Notes: generated by a model from the letters alone, not told the origin. 64,000 nucleotides of DNA from Bacteroidales bacterium (GCA_015493525.1 WGCY01000038.1:1-64000), one strand, 5' to 3'; counted from the stretch's first letter, positions 17,738-26,617 are shown. Numbers and translations: made by a program.

Positions 17738-19183
17738 CTACATATGAAACAGTACCAAATCCTGCAACCAGTAGATGAGGATACCACCAAAATATCCAAT
17801 CAATGCCAGCCAGCTGATTTTTTTCATGTACCAGATAAAGTCGATTTTTTCCAGTGCCATGGCAGCTACACCGGCAGCAGAGCCGATAATCAGGATACTT
17901 CCACCGGTACCGGCAGCATAAGCCAATAATTCCCAGAAGGCACCATCCTGAAGAAAATGATGCATAAATGTGGGATCTGCTGAAGCAGCGGCCATCGTGT
18001 GTGTTACAATCGGGTACATCCCCATGGCTCCAGCCGTGAGCGGAACATTATCCACAACAGACGACAGCAAACCAATGGCAGCGTTAATTCCGTAAATATT
18101 GTGAACATTTGTGTCAAGCCAATGGCTGGCGAGTGCCAAATGTCCGGCAGATTCCAATGCAGCTACGGCAGACAGAATACCCAGGAAGAAGAAAATTGTA
18201 GGAATGTCTACTTTTTTCAACACGCCGACAACGGATAACTTCCGGCGATCTTCAGAGTTTTTCCCTTTGTGAATCAACTCAGTGGTAATCCATATGACAC
18301 TAAGGCCAAAAAGCATGCCCATGTATGGGGGAAGGTGGGTCAATGTTTTAATAACAGGAACAAAAACCAAAGCACCAATTCCCATAAAAAGCAATAACTT
18401 ACGCTCAAAAGGCGTGGTAAAGGCAGCTGTTTCCGAGGCATCTATCTTAGGACGCTCCACAGTTCCTTTCATATAAAGAGAAACAATGGCCAATGGGAAA
18501 AGCATATTGAAAACACTGGGAACAAACACCATGGCAATAATATTGGCAGCCGTAACCTGTCCGCCAATCCAAAGCATGATGGTGGTTACATCGCCAATGG
18601 GCGAGAAAGCCCCTCCCGCATTGGCTGCGATGACAACCATACTGGCAAAAAACCAACGGGTCTTCTTGTCATCAACCAATTTATTTAACAAGGTAACGAT
18701 AACAATGGTAGTGGTCAGGTTATCCAGAACAGCTGACATAAAGAATGTCAGGATACTGATAATCCACAAAAGTTTCACTTTACTAGTGGTCGTAATTTTA
18801 TCGGTAATCAGCTTAAATCCCTGATGCTGGTCCACCGTTTCCACAATGGTCATGGCACCCAGCAGGAAGAAAAGTATCTCACTAATATCTCCAAGATGTT
18901 CGACAATCTGGTTGTCCACCACGAAATATTTCATTTTTTCAAACAGGGTAGCTTCGGGATGAATTTTTACATAGTCGGTCATTAAACAACTATGGCTAAA
19001 ATGCTCCCAGGCATCACTAAATCCCAGAGAGAGAATGTTGGTAACATCGAGCATATAAACGCCCCAAATCACGACCCCCAGCATAAGGGCAGAAGCCGCT
19101 TTATCGATTTTAAGCGGATGCTCCAAAGCTATGGCGGTATATCCAAGGATAAAGACCACCAGCATAAGCGTAAAACTAAACAT
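17738..19183 (-). CDS. nhaD: Sodium:proton antiporter NhaD (copy B)
   Basis: The second member of a tandem pair, with 481 residues and the same membrane layout as copy A. The blocks FFLLGAMTIVETVDQHQGF, NAGGAFSPIGDVTTIMLW and YAAGTGGSILIIGSAAG are nearly identical to those in copy A, while the loop after the first helices and the segment around residues 245-260 have diverged. That pattern fits duplication followed by divergence rather than an assembly artefact. Independent terminators suggest separate control, for instance by sodium concentration or pH. The direction of exchange and any specialisation of the copies cannot be told from sequence. Confidence 0.92.
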   Translation of the reverse strand: MFSFTLMLVVFILGYTAIALEHPLKIDKAASALMLGVVIWGVYMLDVTNILSLGFSDAWEHFSHSCLMTDYVKIHPEATLFEKMKYFVVDNQIVEHLGDISEILFFLLGAMTIVETVDQHQGFKLITDKITTTSKVKLLWIISILTFFMSAVLDNLTTTIVIVTLLNKLVDDKKTRWFFASMVVIAANAGGAFSPIGDVTTIMLWIGGQVTAANIIAMVFVPSVFNMLFPLAIVSLYMKGTVERPKIDASETAAFTTPFERKLLLFMGIGALVFVPVIKTLTHLPPYMGMLFGLSVIWITTELIHKGKNSEDRRKLSVVGVLKKVDIPTIFFFLGILSAVAALESAGHLALASHWLDTNVHNIYGINAAIGLLSSVVDNVPLTAGAMGMYPIVTHTMAAASADPTFMHHFLQDGAFWELLAYAAGTGGSILIIGSAAGVAAMALEKIDFIWYMKKISWLALIGYFGGILIYWLQDLVLFHM

Positions 19184-19461
19184 ATCTAATTGTGTTTGTT
19201 AAAAATAAGGTTGTTAGTAATCAGCGGCAAATGTAAGGAAAGAATCTTATTTGTTTTTCAGGTTGAAATGCAAATAATACATGGCGTTAATATTTATATA
19301 TCATCTAAATAGCACGGCGGATAATCTCCTGTCCGGAAAGATAATAATTTATCGATTTTAGAGTTTAACTAACAATCTGATGTTTAAAAAAAACAAGATG
19401 GATTGAATTCAACTATACCGCAGCGTGTATTTTTACAACATTAATCTCAAGCACATAAATT

Positions 19462-20160
19462 ATGACTACAGCCATCATCCTGCAACTTCACGAAGCAGCA
19501 CAGGTTCTCGGAACAGGGGCCACCAAGGGAGAAATAAGCCTTCCCATCATCCAACTTGTCATAAAGGGGGGCTGGATAATGGCCATCCTGGGACTGCTCT
19601 CGCTTATAGCCGTTTATATTTTCGTCGAACGGTATCTCGTCATTGGCAGGGCTTCACGCGAGGACAAGAATTTTATGAACAACATCCGCGCTTTTATCCT
19701 TGCCGGAAAACTGGATGCGGCAAAAGACCTCTGCCAAACCAACAACTCACCCATTGGCCGAATGATTGAGAAAGGGCTCCGCCGTCTGGGAAAGCCACTG
19801 AACGACATTAATGCCGCCATTGAAAATGTGGGGAAGCTGGAAGTTTCAAAGTTGGAGAAAAACATCGCAGCCCTCGCTACCATTGCCGGTGCAGCACCCA
19901 TGTTGGGATTTTTGGGAACAGTCATTGGCATGATCCGTGCTTTTTACGACATGTCCATGGCCGGAAATAACATCAACATCGGATTGCTTTCGCAGGGAAT
20001 ATACCAGGCCATGATTACCACCGTGGGCGGACTCATTGTGGGGATTACGGCCTATATCTTTTATAACATATTGGTTGCCCGGGTACAAAAGGTTGTGAAC
20101 ATTCTCGAAATTAGGGCTTCCGAGTTTATGGACCTGCTCCACGAACCCGCAAAAAAATAA
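19462..20160 (+). CDS. exbB: MotA/TolQ/ExbB proton channel family protein
   Basis: An inner-membrane proton-channel subunit that, with ExbD, powers TonB. The 232-residue protein has three membrane helices: one near residues 32-52 (GWIMAILGLLSLIAVYIFVE) and two in the conserved C-terminal block (AALATIAGAAPMLGFLGTVIGMI and MITTVGGLIVGITAY). exbD follows 4 nt after its stop and a tonB-like gene comes next, a standard three-gene energy-transduction unit for TonB-dependent (including SusC-type) receptors. TolQ would be an alternative name; the downstream TonB-like protein with a C-terminal TonB fold favours ExbB. Confidence 0.88.
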   Translation: MTTAIILQLHEAAQVLGTGATKGEISLPIIQLVIKGGWIMAILGLLSLIAVYIFVERYLVIGRASREDKNFMNNIRAFILAGKLDAAKDLCQTNNSPIGRMIEKGLRRLGKPLNDINAAIENVGKLEVSKLEKNIAALATIAGAAPMLGFLGTVIGMIRAFYDMSMAGNNINIGLLSQGIYQAMITTVGGLIVGITAYIFYNILVARVQKVVNILEIRASEFMDLLHEPAKK

Positions 20161-20164
20161 TCCG

Positions 20165-20578
20165 ATGGCAATAGAGACAAGAAATAAAATCGATTCCAGT
20201 TTCAACATGGCTTCCATGTCGGATTTGGTCTTTCTGCTGCTCATTTTTTTTATGCTTACCTCCACATTAGTAGCTCCAAATGCCATAAAGTTGTTATTGC
20301 CAAGCAGCAACAGCAAGACCATGGCCAAACAAAGCCTTTCGGTTTACATCAATAAAAACCGTGATTTTTTTATTGGGGACAAGCCGGTTGCCGCTTCACA
20401 GCTGGGAACACGGCTTTACAGCAAAATAAAACCGGATGCTCAGGCCACCATCGTCCTGCGTGCCGACAAATCTGTTCCGGTGCAGGACATCGTTACCGTG
20501 ATTGACGCCATAAACCAAATCAACACGGAACATCATACCAAACACAAGATGATTTTGGCCACCAGCCCCAGAAAGTAA
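20165..20578 (+). CDS. exbD: Biopolymer transporter ExbD/TolR family protein
   Basis: The proton-channel partner of ExbB, with 137 residues: a short cytoplasmic start (NKIDSSFNMASMSDLVF), one membrane helix (FLLLIFFMLTSTLVAP, roughly residues 18-36) that carries the essential Asp in SDLVF, and a periplasmic domain. The TIVLRADKSVPVQDIVTVIDAI motif is typical of the ExbD periplasmic fold. It lies between exbB (4 nt upstream) and tonB (14 nt downstream), so all three are almost certainly one transcript. Confidence 0.9.
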   Translation: MAIETRNKIDSSFNMASMSDLVFLLLIFFMLTSTLVAPNAIKLLLPSSNSKTMAKQSLSVYINKNRDFFIGDKPVAASQLGTRLYSKIKPDAQATIVLRADKSVPVQDIVTVIDAINQINTEHHTKHKMILATSPRK

Positions 20579-20592
20579 AAACGCACCACCCC

Positions 20593-21468
20593 ATGAAACT
20601 AAACAAGGACAATAGTAAAGCACTTATTGGAACCATCATCTTTCATGGTTTGCTGCTACTTGCCTTGATGTTTCTGGCTTTACGCACACCACTCCCCCTT
20701 CCGGCAGAGCAGGGCATTGAAGTAATGCTGGGCACATCCCAAACGGGATTGGGCAAAAAAACCGGGAAGGCCCAAAAGCCTACCATGAAACCCAAACAAT
20801 TACATAAGCCCGTCATTCGGCCCAAAATACCTGCCCCCAAGCCTAAACCACAGGCCAAACCAAAAGCAAGCAGACAAAAAAACCTAACACAAAATATTGA
20901 AAAGGCACCCGCCTTGCCCTCAAAGAAAAAGCCGGAAAAGAAAAAGAAAAAGACAAAAAAAACAGAGACAAAACCCAAAACAACGGCAACAAAAAAGGAT
21001 TCATCCGTAAACAAACACCAAACACCGCCGAAGAAAGAGCCTAAGCCGGTAGTCAACACACGGGCTTTGTTCAAAATGCCTTCGGGGAGTCAAAGCCAGG
21101 GCCGGGGAATCAAGGCAGGAACAGGAAATCAGGGAAAGCCACATGGATTTAAAGAGAGCAAGGCATACAACGGCAAGGGAGGCAAGGGACAAGGAATCTC
21201 TTTCAGCCTGGGTGATCGTGGTGCAAAATTTCTGGAAAAACCACCCACCACTTTTTCAGAACAGGGAACGGTTGTGGTGCGTATTGAGGTCGATCCTCAA
21301 GGAAACGTCACCAGTGCCAGGGTCTATGCCAAAGGTACTACCGTGGTGAGCGAAAAGTTACGTGATATTGCCGTCAGGTCAGCTAAAAACTCACTGTTCA
21401 GTGCCGCCCCATCCGCTCCGGCAGTACAAATCGGGACCATAACCTATCATTTTATCCTGAAAAGATAA
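20593..21468 (+). CDS. TonB-like energy transducer
   Basis: A 291-residue protein that probably links the ExbBD proton channel to outer-membrane receptors. The N-terminal helix is at residues 10-32 (LIGTIIFHGLLLLALMFLAL), followed by a long Lys/Pro-rich periplasmic spacer with runs such as KKPEKKKKKTKKTE (residues about 55-165), a Gly-rich stretch, and a C-terminal TonB-type domain from about 215 (GTVVVRIEVDPQGNVTSARV). The lysine content of the spacer is high even for TonB, and TolA-like annotation is possible, but the C-terminal motif is TonB-like. It ends the exbBD-tonB unit, 57 bp before folC. Confidence 0.85.
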   Translation: MKLNKDNSKALIGTIIFHGLLLLALMFLALRTPLPLPAEQGIEVMLGTSQTGLGKKTGKAQKPTMKPKQLHKPVIRPKIPAPKPKPQAKPKASRQKNLTQNIEKAPALPSKKKPEKKKKKTKKTETKPKTTATKKDSSVNKHQTPPKKEPKPVVNTRALFKMPSGSQSQGRGIKAGTGNQGKPHGFKESKAYNGKGGKGQGISFSLGDRGAKFLEKPPTTFSEQGTVVVRIEVDPQGNVTSARVYAKGTTVVSEKLRDIAVRSAKNSLFSAAPSAPAVQIGTITYHFILKR

Positions 21469-21513
21469 CGCCGGATTTATCCGTTTTTTCCATTTTAACA
21501 GAGGCAATTTTTC

Positions 21514-21521
21514 TACATTTG
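21514..21521 (+). promoter_or_regulatory. Candidate -7 box immediately upstream of folC
   Basis: TACATTTG matches TAnnTTTG and lies only 5 bp before the folC ATG. Transcription from it would start at or next to the start codon and give a leaderless or near-leaderless mRNA. Confidence 0.4.
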
Positions 21522-21525
21522 CATT

Positions 21526-22818
21526 ATGAATTACGACGAAACCATCCAGTGGCTTTTCAGCCAATTGCCCATGTACCAACGTGATGGAAAAGCGGCTTAC
21601 AAAGCTGACCTCTCCAACACCAAAGCTTTGTTAAAAATACTGGGGCAGCCGCAGGAAAAATTCAAAGCGGTTCATGTGGCAGGCACCAATGGCAAGGGCA
21701 GCGTTGCGCACATCATCGCCTCCGTTTTGCAGCAGGCAGGTTACAAAACAGGGCTTTACACTTCGCCGCACCTGCGCGACTTTCGCGAACGTATCAGGAT
21801 AAACGGAGAGATGATTCCCAGGGAACAAGTAACGGCATTTGCAGAGAAATTTCAATCTGATTTCAAGAAAATAAAGCCCTCCTTTTTTGAGATGACCGTG
21901 GGGATGGCTTATCAGTACTTTGCCGGAGAAAAGGTGGATTTTGCCGTATTGGAAACAGGCATGGGCGGACGGCTCGATTCCACCAATATTTCAAATCCGG
22001 TGCTTTCCATCATTACGCACATCGATTTTGACCACACACAGTTTCTGGGCAACACGCTGGAAAAAATAGCTTCCGAAAAAGCCGGCATACTCAAAAAAGG
22101 TATTCCCGTGGTTATCGGACGAAAACAAAAAGAGACCACAGCGGTTTTTGAAAAGGCAGCCAAAGACAAAAATACCCATCTCATCTTTGCAGAAGACCAT
22201 TTTGAGCTTCGTAAAATAGAAACCGGCCATCCACTGGAAAAGCATTATGATGTTTGGTTTGAAAACGAACTTTATCTCGAAAATGTGAACAGTCCGCTGT
22301 TGGGCAATTACCAGATGGAAAACATAGCCACTGCCCTACAAAGTATCAATGAACTGAAACAATCAGGGGCCATCAGTATTGAAAAAGAAACCCTTCGCCA
22401 AGGATTGGAGAACACCATTGCAAATACCCATTTGCTTGGACGATGGCAGATTATCAACAAAAACCCGCTGACCATTGCCGATACCGGCCACAACCGCGAC
22501 GGGCTGTTCGCCATCCGCGAGCAACTGTCAGAAACCGATTATGAACATTTACATTTTGTGTTGGGCATGGTTTCCGACAAAAACCATGAAGATGTGTTGG
22601 CGTTATTACCGCAGAATGCAACCTATTATTTTTGCAAAGCAGACATTCCCCGCGGGCTAAATGCGGAAATTCTGAAAGAAAAAGCTTTCAAAGCCGGCCT
22701 GAACGGCAACAGCTACCCTTCGGTAATGCATGCCTACAACTCGGCGGTAAATAATGCCGGCCCACACGATCTGGTTTTTGTGGGCGGCAGTACTTTTGTG
22801 GTAGCGGAAGTGATTTAG
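21526..22818 (+). CDS. folC: Bifunctional folylpolyglutamate synthase/dihydrofolate synthase
   Basis: FolC makes dihydrofolate from dihydropteroate and glutamate and adds further glutamates to folates. The 430-residue protein is a Mur-ligase relative with the ATP loop VAGTNGKGSVAHI near residue 50, TSPHLRDFRERIRING, the FAVLETGMGGRLDSTN block near 145, ITHIDFDHTQFLG, and the C-terminal LGRWQIINKNPLTIADTGHN with VFVGGSTFVVAE at the end. It follows tonB by 57 bp and has its own candidate promoter. Length and motifs are complete. Confidence 0.95.
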   Translation: MNYDETIQWLFSQLPMYQRDGKAAYKADLSNTKALLKILGQPQEKFKAVHVAGTNGKGSVAHIIASVLQQAGYKTGLYTSPHLRDFRERIRINGEMIPREQVTAFAEKFQSDFKKIKPSFFEMTVGMAYQYFAGEKVDFAVLETGMGGRLDSTNISNPVLSIITHIDFDHTQFLGNTLEKIASEKAGILKKGIPVVIGRKQKETTAVFEKAAKDKNTHLIFAEDHFELRKIETGHPLEKHYDVWFENELYLENVNSPLLGNYQMENIATALQSINELKQSGAISIEKETLRQGLENTIANTHLLGRWQIINKNPLTIADTGHNRDGLFAIREQLSETDYEHLHFVLGMVSDKNHEDVLALLPQNATYYFCKADIPRGLNAEILKEKAFKAGLNGNSYPSVMHAYNSAVNNAGPHDLVFVGGSTFVVAEVI

Positions 22819-22885
22819 TATATACTTGAAATATGACAGATCAATAATCAAAATTATACACCATCTTTATTCATCTAAATGGCTT

Positions 22886-22934
22886 GAAGTCAGAAGCCAG
22901 AAGTCAGAAGTCAGAAGCCAGAAGCCAGAAGACG
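22886..22934 (+). repeat. Tandem heptanucleotide repeat (GAAGYCA)n
   Basis: Seven consecutive 7-bp units of the form GAAGTCA or GAAGCCA, the last degenerate (GAAGACG), lie between folC and ywbE. This is a short tandemly repeated heptamer of the slippage-prone type. It is outside coding sequence and starts about 68 bp after the folC stop. Confidence 0.8.
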
Positions 22935-22968
22935 GAACTAAACAATTTGAAAACATAATACACAGGTC

Positions 22969-23181
22969 ATGGAAAACGAACAGACAGCCGGGCAATTCAG
23001 GAAAAATATCCAAATCGGTACCCCCGTGGAAATAGTGCAGAAAAAAGATCAACGCAGCGGTATACTCACAGAAGGAATTGTTAAAAGAATCCTCACTAAG
23101 TCGCCCAAACACACACGCGGAATAAAAGTCATGCTGGATACAGGCGAAGTTGGCCGGGTGAGAAATATTTTACCGGAATAA
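22969..23181 (+). CDS. YwbE family small protein
   Basis: A 70-residue protein matching the small YwbE family of unknown function. The conserved string is IQIGTPVEIVQKKDQRSGIL, followed by TEGIVKRILTKSPKHTRGIK and GEVGRVRNI. The compact beta-rich pattern with basic residues resembles a small nucleic-acid-binding or KOW/SH3-like fold, which is my inference. The start at ATG 22969 gives the family's usual N-terminus. It stands alone, with the heptamer repeat upstream and no terminator visible downstream. Confidence 0.85.
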   Translation: MENEQTAGQFRKNIQIGTPVEIVQKKDQRSGILTEGIVKRILTKSPKHTRGIKVMLDTGEVGRVRNILPE

Positions 23182-23289
23182 ACATCAGGAGAACAACTCA
23201 CCTCTTCTTTCTTTAGCAAGAGAAAAATTCTAAATTAAGTATTTCCCGTAATTTTATGGCTTTACTGAATGGGCTATACATTGATTTTA

Positions 23290-23297
23290 TACCTTTG
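23290..23297 (+). promoter_or_regulatory. Candidate -7 box for the ALDH gene
   Basis: TACCTTTG fits the Bacteroidota -7 consensus and lies about 40 bp before the ATG at 23336. A TTTA tract near 23264 is a weak -33 candidate. Confidence 0.45.
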
Positions 23298-23335
23298 CAA
23301 ACGTTTTAGATTATAATGAATAAAATCATATACAA

Positions 23336-24892
23336 ATGAGCATCAAACACAACAAGGAAGACATTCTCACCAACCTGGGAATTGAAGCCATTAATCCGGG
23401 CGTGTGCACCGGAGCAGAATGGCTGGAAACAACCGGCGATATAACCGCCTCTTTCTCGCCCATCGATGGGGAAGAAATTGCAAAAGTTAAAAATGCCACG
23501 CTGGAAGATTACGAAACAGTCATCGGAAAAGCCGAAGCTGCCTTTAAAGAATGGCGCAAAGTACCGGCCCCCATCCGTGGCGAGCTTGTCCGTCAGATTG
23601 GCCTGGCACTGCGCGAAAACAAAGAGTACCTCGGTGCCCTGGTTACCCTGGAAATGGGAAAAATTTATCAGGAAGGAATGGGAGAAGTACAGGAAATGAT
23701 TGACATCTGCGACTTTGCCGTGGGACAATCGCGGTTGATTAACGGTACCAACCTGCAATCGGAACGCGTAAACCACCGCCTCTCCGAGCAATACCAGCCA
23801 CTCGGCATTGTCGGATTGGTTACCTCTTACAACTTTCCGGTAGCCGTGTGGGCATGGAACAGTGCACTGGCCATCATTGCCGGTGATGTGGTGGTCTGGA
23901 AACCCTCTTCCAAAACCCCGCTTACCGCCATCGCCACCCAAAGAATTATCTCGAAAGTACTGAAGGACAACAACGTACCGGAAGGGGTCTTTAACCTTGT
24001 GATTGCCAAATCGTCGGTTATGGGCGACAACTTCCTGAGCGACAAACGGGTCCGCCTGCTTTCGGTTACCGGTTCAACAGCCGTCGGAAAACGTGTAGGC
24101 GGCATCGTGGGCAAACGGCTTGGAAAAACCATCCTGGAGCTGGGCGGAAACAATGCTGTTATTATTGCACCAAGTGCCGATATACAAATGGCTGTTATGT
24201 CCACTGTTTTTGGTACGGTTGGAACTGCCGGGCAACGCTGTACCACAACACGGCGGGTGATTATCCACGAAGATATTTATGACGAAGTACGCGATAAATT
24301 TATTGCCGCTTACAAAAATATTGTTCCCCGTATCGGGAATCCTTTGGATGAAGATTACCTGGTAGGGCCGCTCATCGACAAATTTTCCGTTGAGCTGTTC
24401 AGCAATGCGGTAAACAAAGTGCAGGAAGAAGGCGGAAAAGTCCTCTTTGGCGGTGAAGTCCTTAGCGGCAAAGGTTTTGAATCGGGAAATTATGTGGTCC
24501 CCTGTATTGCAGAGGCCGAAAACCATTTCAAAATTGTGCAGGAAGAGACCTTCGCCCCTATTGTCTATTTCATCAAATACAAAGGGGATATCACCAATGC
24601 CATTGCCATTCAGAACGATGTCCCACAGGGTCTGTCTTCAGCCTGTTTTACGCTGGACATGCGCGAAGCGGAAACATTCCTCTCCTATGCCGGTTCTGAT
24701 TGCGGCATTGCCAATGTGAACCTTGGCACTTCCGGTGCGGAAATCGGCGGGGCATTTGGTGGCGAGAAAGATACCGGTGGCGGACGCGAATCCGGTTCGG
24801 ATGCCTGGAAAATCTACATGCGGCGACAAACAAACACCATTAATTTCGGTACTGATTTGCCACTGGCACAAGGAATCAAATTCGATATTTAA
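23336..24892 (+). CDS. Aldehyde dehydrogenase, ALDH7 (aminoadipate-semialdehyde) type
   Basis: An NAD(P)-dependent aldehyde dehydrogenase of the ALDH7/antiquitin group, which oxidises alpha-aminoadipic semialdehyde in lysine breakdown and other aliphatic aldehydes. The 518-residue protein has SYNFPVAVWAWNSALAIIAG and VVWKPSSKTPLTA (cofactor site), SVTGSTAVGKRVG, the general-base Glu in ILELGGNNAVI, and the catalytic Cys at residue 302 in AGQRCTTTRR. ETFAPIVYFIKY and the C-terminal GGEKDTGGGRESGSDAWKIY are also ALDH7-typical. The gene is monocistronic. Substrate specificity is inferred from the subfamily; no lysine pathway genes are adjacent. Confidence 0.87.
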   Translation: MSIKHNKEDILTNLGIEAINPGVCTGAEWLETTGDITASFSPIDGEEIAKVKNATLEDYETVIGKAEAAFKEWRKVPAPIRGELVRQIGLALRENKEYLGALVTLEMGKIYQEGMGEVQEMIDICDFAVGQSRLINGTNLQSERVNHRLSEQYQPLGIVGLVTSYNFPVAVWAWNSALAIIAGDVVVWKPSSKTPLTAIATQRIISKVLKDNNVPEGVFNLVIAKSSVMGDNFLSDKRVRLLSVTGSTAVGKRVGGIVGKRLGKTILELGGNNAVIIAPSADIQMAVMSTVFGTVGTAGQRCTTTRRVIIHEDIYDEVRDKFIAAYKNIVPRIGNPLDEDYLVGPLIDKFSVELFSNAVNKVQEEGGKVLFGGEVLSGKGFESGNYVVPCIAEAENHFKIVQEETFAPIVYFIKYKGDITNAIAIQNDVPQGLSSACFTLDMREAETFLSYAGSDCGIANVNLGTSGAEIGGAFGGEKDTGGGRESGSDAWKIYMRRQTNTINFGTDLPLAQGIKFDI

Positions 24893-24925
24893 GATTATCT
24901 GAGGAATGTCTAAAAGAAAAAATAC

Positions 24926-25056
24926 CGTCATTGCGATGAGTTACGGGTCGCTTGTGGGTCGGGACGAAGAAGGAATCTCTTTTGAAACAGCATGTATTTC
25001 TGAGAGATTGCTTCGTCAGCCTTCACACTTTCCTGCCTGATTTCCTCGCAATGACG
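24926..25056. repeat. REP-like nested palindromic element
   Basis: The 131-bp element is bounded by CGTCATTGCGA and TCGCAATGACG, a perfect 11-bp inverted repeat. Inside, GACGAAG (24963-24969) pairs with CTTCGTC (25011-25017), and the adjoining AATCTCT/AGAGATT extends the stem. This is the general form of a dispersed intergenic repeat family I know from many bacterial genomes, with CATTGCGA ends and GAAGCAATCTC-like interiors. It lies between the ALDH gene and the peptidase. Confidence 0.75.
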
Positions 25057-25111
25057 CCTTTATTATAGTTTTTCAGACAACCTCTTTTTTCTAATATTTA
25101 AAACTTTTTCT

Positions 25112-26320
25112 ATGAAAATTAAAACATTTGTCATTTTGTTAGTTGCCGCTTTTACGCTCAACTTTCAGGCCTTCGCACAAAGCGACACCACTGCCAAAAA
25201 AGTGGTTAAAGGCTATCATTTTACGGACGAAGTGGTTGTACCGCATACTTCCGTGAAAAACCAATACCGTTCCGGTACCTGCTGGAGTTATTCGGGCATC
25301 GGTTTTGTAGAAGCCGAAATCCTGCGTACTACCGGTAAAAAATACAATCTGTCCGAGATGTTCTGCGTCAACCACATGTATTCCGACAAAGCCATAAAAT
25401 ATGTCCGTTTGCACGGGAAAATGCAATTCGGTTCCGGTGCAGAAGATGAGGATGTGTTCCGTGTAATAAAAAAATATGGCATGGTTCCTGATTCTGTTTA
25501 CAGCGGTATGCAATACGGTACCAAACTTCCGGTTCAGGGAGAGTTGGACAATGTCTTGCAGAGTTTTGTTGATGCTGTTGTGGCCAACAAAAATCGCAAA
25601 CTGACACCCGTCTGGCACAAAGCCTTCGATGCCATTCTCGCTTCTTATCTCGGGAAATTGCCCACCACTTTCAAATATGACGGCAAAGAATACACGCCAC
25701 AGAGTTTCAGGGACATGACCGGTTTCAATCCCGACGATATCGTAACGATAACCTCTTTCAAAGATCATCCTTACTTCAAAGGTTTTCCCATTGCTATTCC
25801 TGATAACTGGCTTTGGGCACCTTCCATGAATGTTCCTTTAGACGACATGATGGCCATTATTGACAATGCTCTCCGCAATGGCTACACCCTCGCCTGGGGT
25901 GCCGATGTAAGTGACCACGGTTTTAACTGGCGCAAAGGCGTTGCTATCATCCCCAACAAAAACCCCAAACTCGCCGGCAGCGACCAGGCCAAATGGGAAG
26001 CCTTAAGCCAACGGCAACAACAGAAAGAACTTTACAGTTTTGACTCTATCGTTCAGGAAGTTACCGTTACCCCGGAAATGCGCCAGGAACACTATGACAA
26101 CTATCTTGTAACGGATGACCACGGTATGCAGATTGTTGGTATTGCTCACGACCAAAAGGGCAACATTTACTACAAGATTAAGAACTCATGGGGAACCGAT
26201 CAGAAATACAAAGGGTATTTCTACGCTTCCAAAGCTTTTGTTGAATTGCAAACCATGGATATTGCCGTCAACAAAAATGCCATCCCTAAAAAATTAAGAA
26301 AAGAAATGGGAATAAAATAA
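25112..26320 (+). CDS. Secreted C1 family (bleomycin hydrolase/PepC-like) cysteine peptidase
   Basis: A papain-superfamily peptidase of the bleomycin hydrolase/aminopeptidase C type, 402 residues, with a signal peptide (VILLVAAFTLNFQAFAQ) indicating periplasmic or surface location; classical PepC is cytosolic. The triad is visible: Cys57 in RSGTCWSYSG, His337 in DDHGMQIVGIA, and Asn358 in KIKNSWG. The helical insert between about 150 and 270 is longer than in papain, as in PepC. The gene is monocistronic, with a REP-like element upstream and a hairpin terminator downstream. Such proteins are common in Bacteroidota and probably trim peptides for nutrition. The substrate is not known. Confidence 0.88.
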   Translation: MKIKTFVILLVAAFTLNFQAFAQSDTTAKKVVKGYHFTDEVVVPHTSVKNQYRSGTCWSYSGIGFVEAEILRTTGKKYNLSEMFCVNHMYSDKAIKYVRLHGKMQFGSGAEDEDVFRVIKKYGMVPDSVYSGMQYGTKLPVQGELDNVLQSFVDAVVANKNRKLTPVWHKAFDAILASYLGKLPTTFKYDGKEYTPQSFRDMTGFNPDDIVTITSFKDHPYFKGFPIAIPDNWLWAPSMNVPLDDMMAIIDNALRNGYTLAWGADVSDHGFNWRKGVAIIPNKNPKLAGSDQAKWEALSQRQQQKELYSFDSIVQEVTVTPEMRQEHYDNYLVTDDHGMQIVGIAHDQKGNIYYKIKNSWGTDQKYKGYFYASKAFVELQTMDIAVNKNAIPKKLRKEMGIK

Positions 26321-26342
26321 TTTCCTGTTTTTCAAAAGCAGT

Positions 26343-26376
26343 AAAAGCCGGGCGAAATTGTCGTCCGGCTTTTTTT
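26343..26376. terminator. Terminator downstream of the C1 peptidase
   Basis: AGCCGGGCG pairs with CGTCCGGCT (one G-U wobble) and is followed by a run of seven Ts on the plus strand; four As on the other side make it partly usable from the minus strand. Confidence 0.85.
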
Positions 26377-26600
26377 AATGTCTGTTACCGGACTTTCTTC
26401 CGAACATCTTTCGGTGCTGTTTGTGTCCCAAAGACAGGCAGCAGGTCGACAGCCTCCACGCCAGGCCGGTTTAACTTCTCCACACAGGGCATTGCAGGCA
26501 CACATGATAACCCCAATTCCCCTTTTCCGTTTTACCAGGCAAAACACCGATTGTTAAAAACTTTATCAATACTTTTCCTCCAAATAATTCCGGCAGTCTG
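26377..26600. other. GC-richer intergenic stretch, no gene supported
   Basis: Between the peptidase terminator and the pyr leader lies about 220 bp, part of it GC-richer than other spacers. The minus-strand 71-aa track ORF here is Cys-rich but shows no recognisable family, no signal and no plausible ribosome site, so I do not call it. A minus-strand small RNA ending at the 26343-26376 hairpin is possible but unproven. Confidence 0.3.
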
Positions 26601-26609
26601 ATTTTGCCT

Positions 26610-26617
26610 TATCTTTG
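26610..26617 (+). promoter_or_regulatory. Candidate -7 box for the pyrBI leader transcript
   Basis: TATCTTTG fits TAnnTTTG. Transcription would start near 26624, roughly 15 nt before the leader ORF ATG, and would include the attenuator hairpin. No convincing -33 element is visible. Confidence 0.45.

Noticed and set aside
26332-26547. 71-aa minus-strand ORF, Cys-rich
   Set aside because: No recognised family, no ribosome site or signal, and it overlaps a terminator; more likely chance in a GC-richer spacer.
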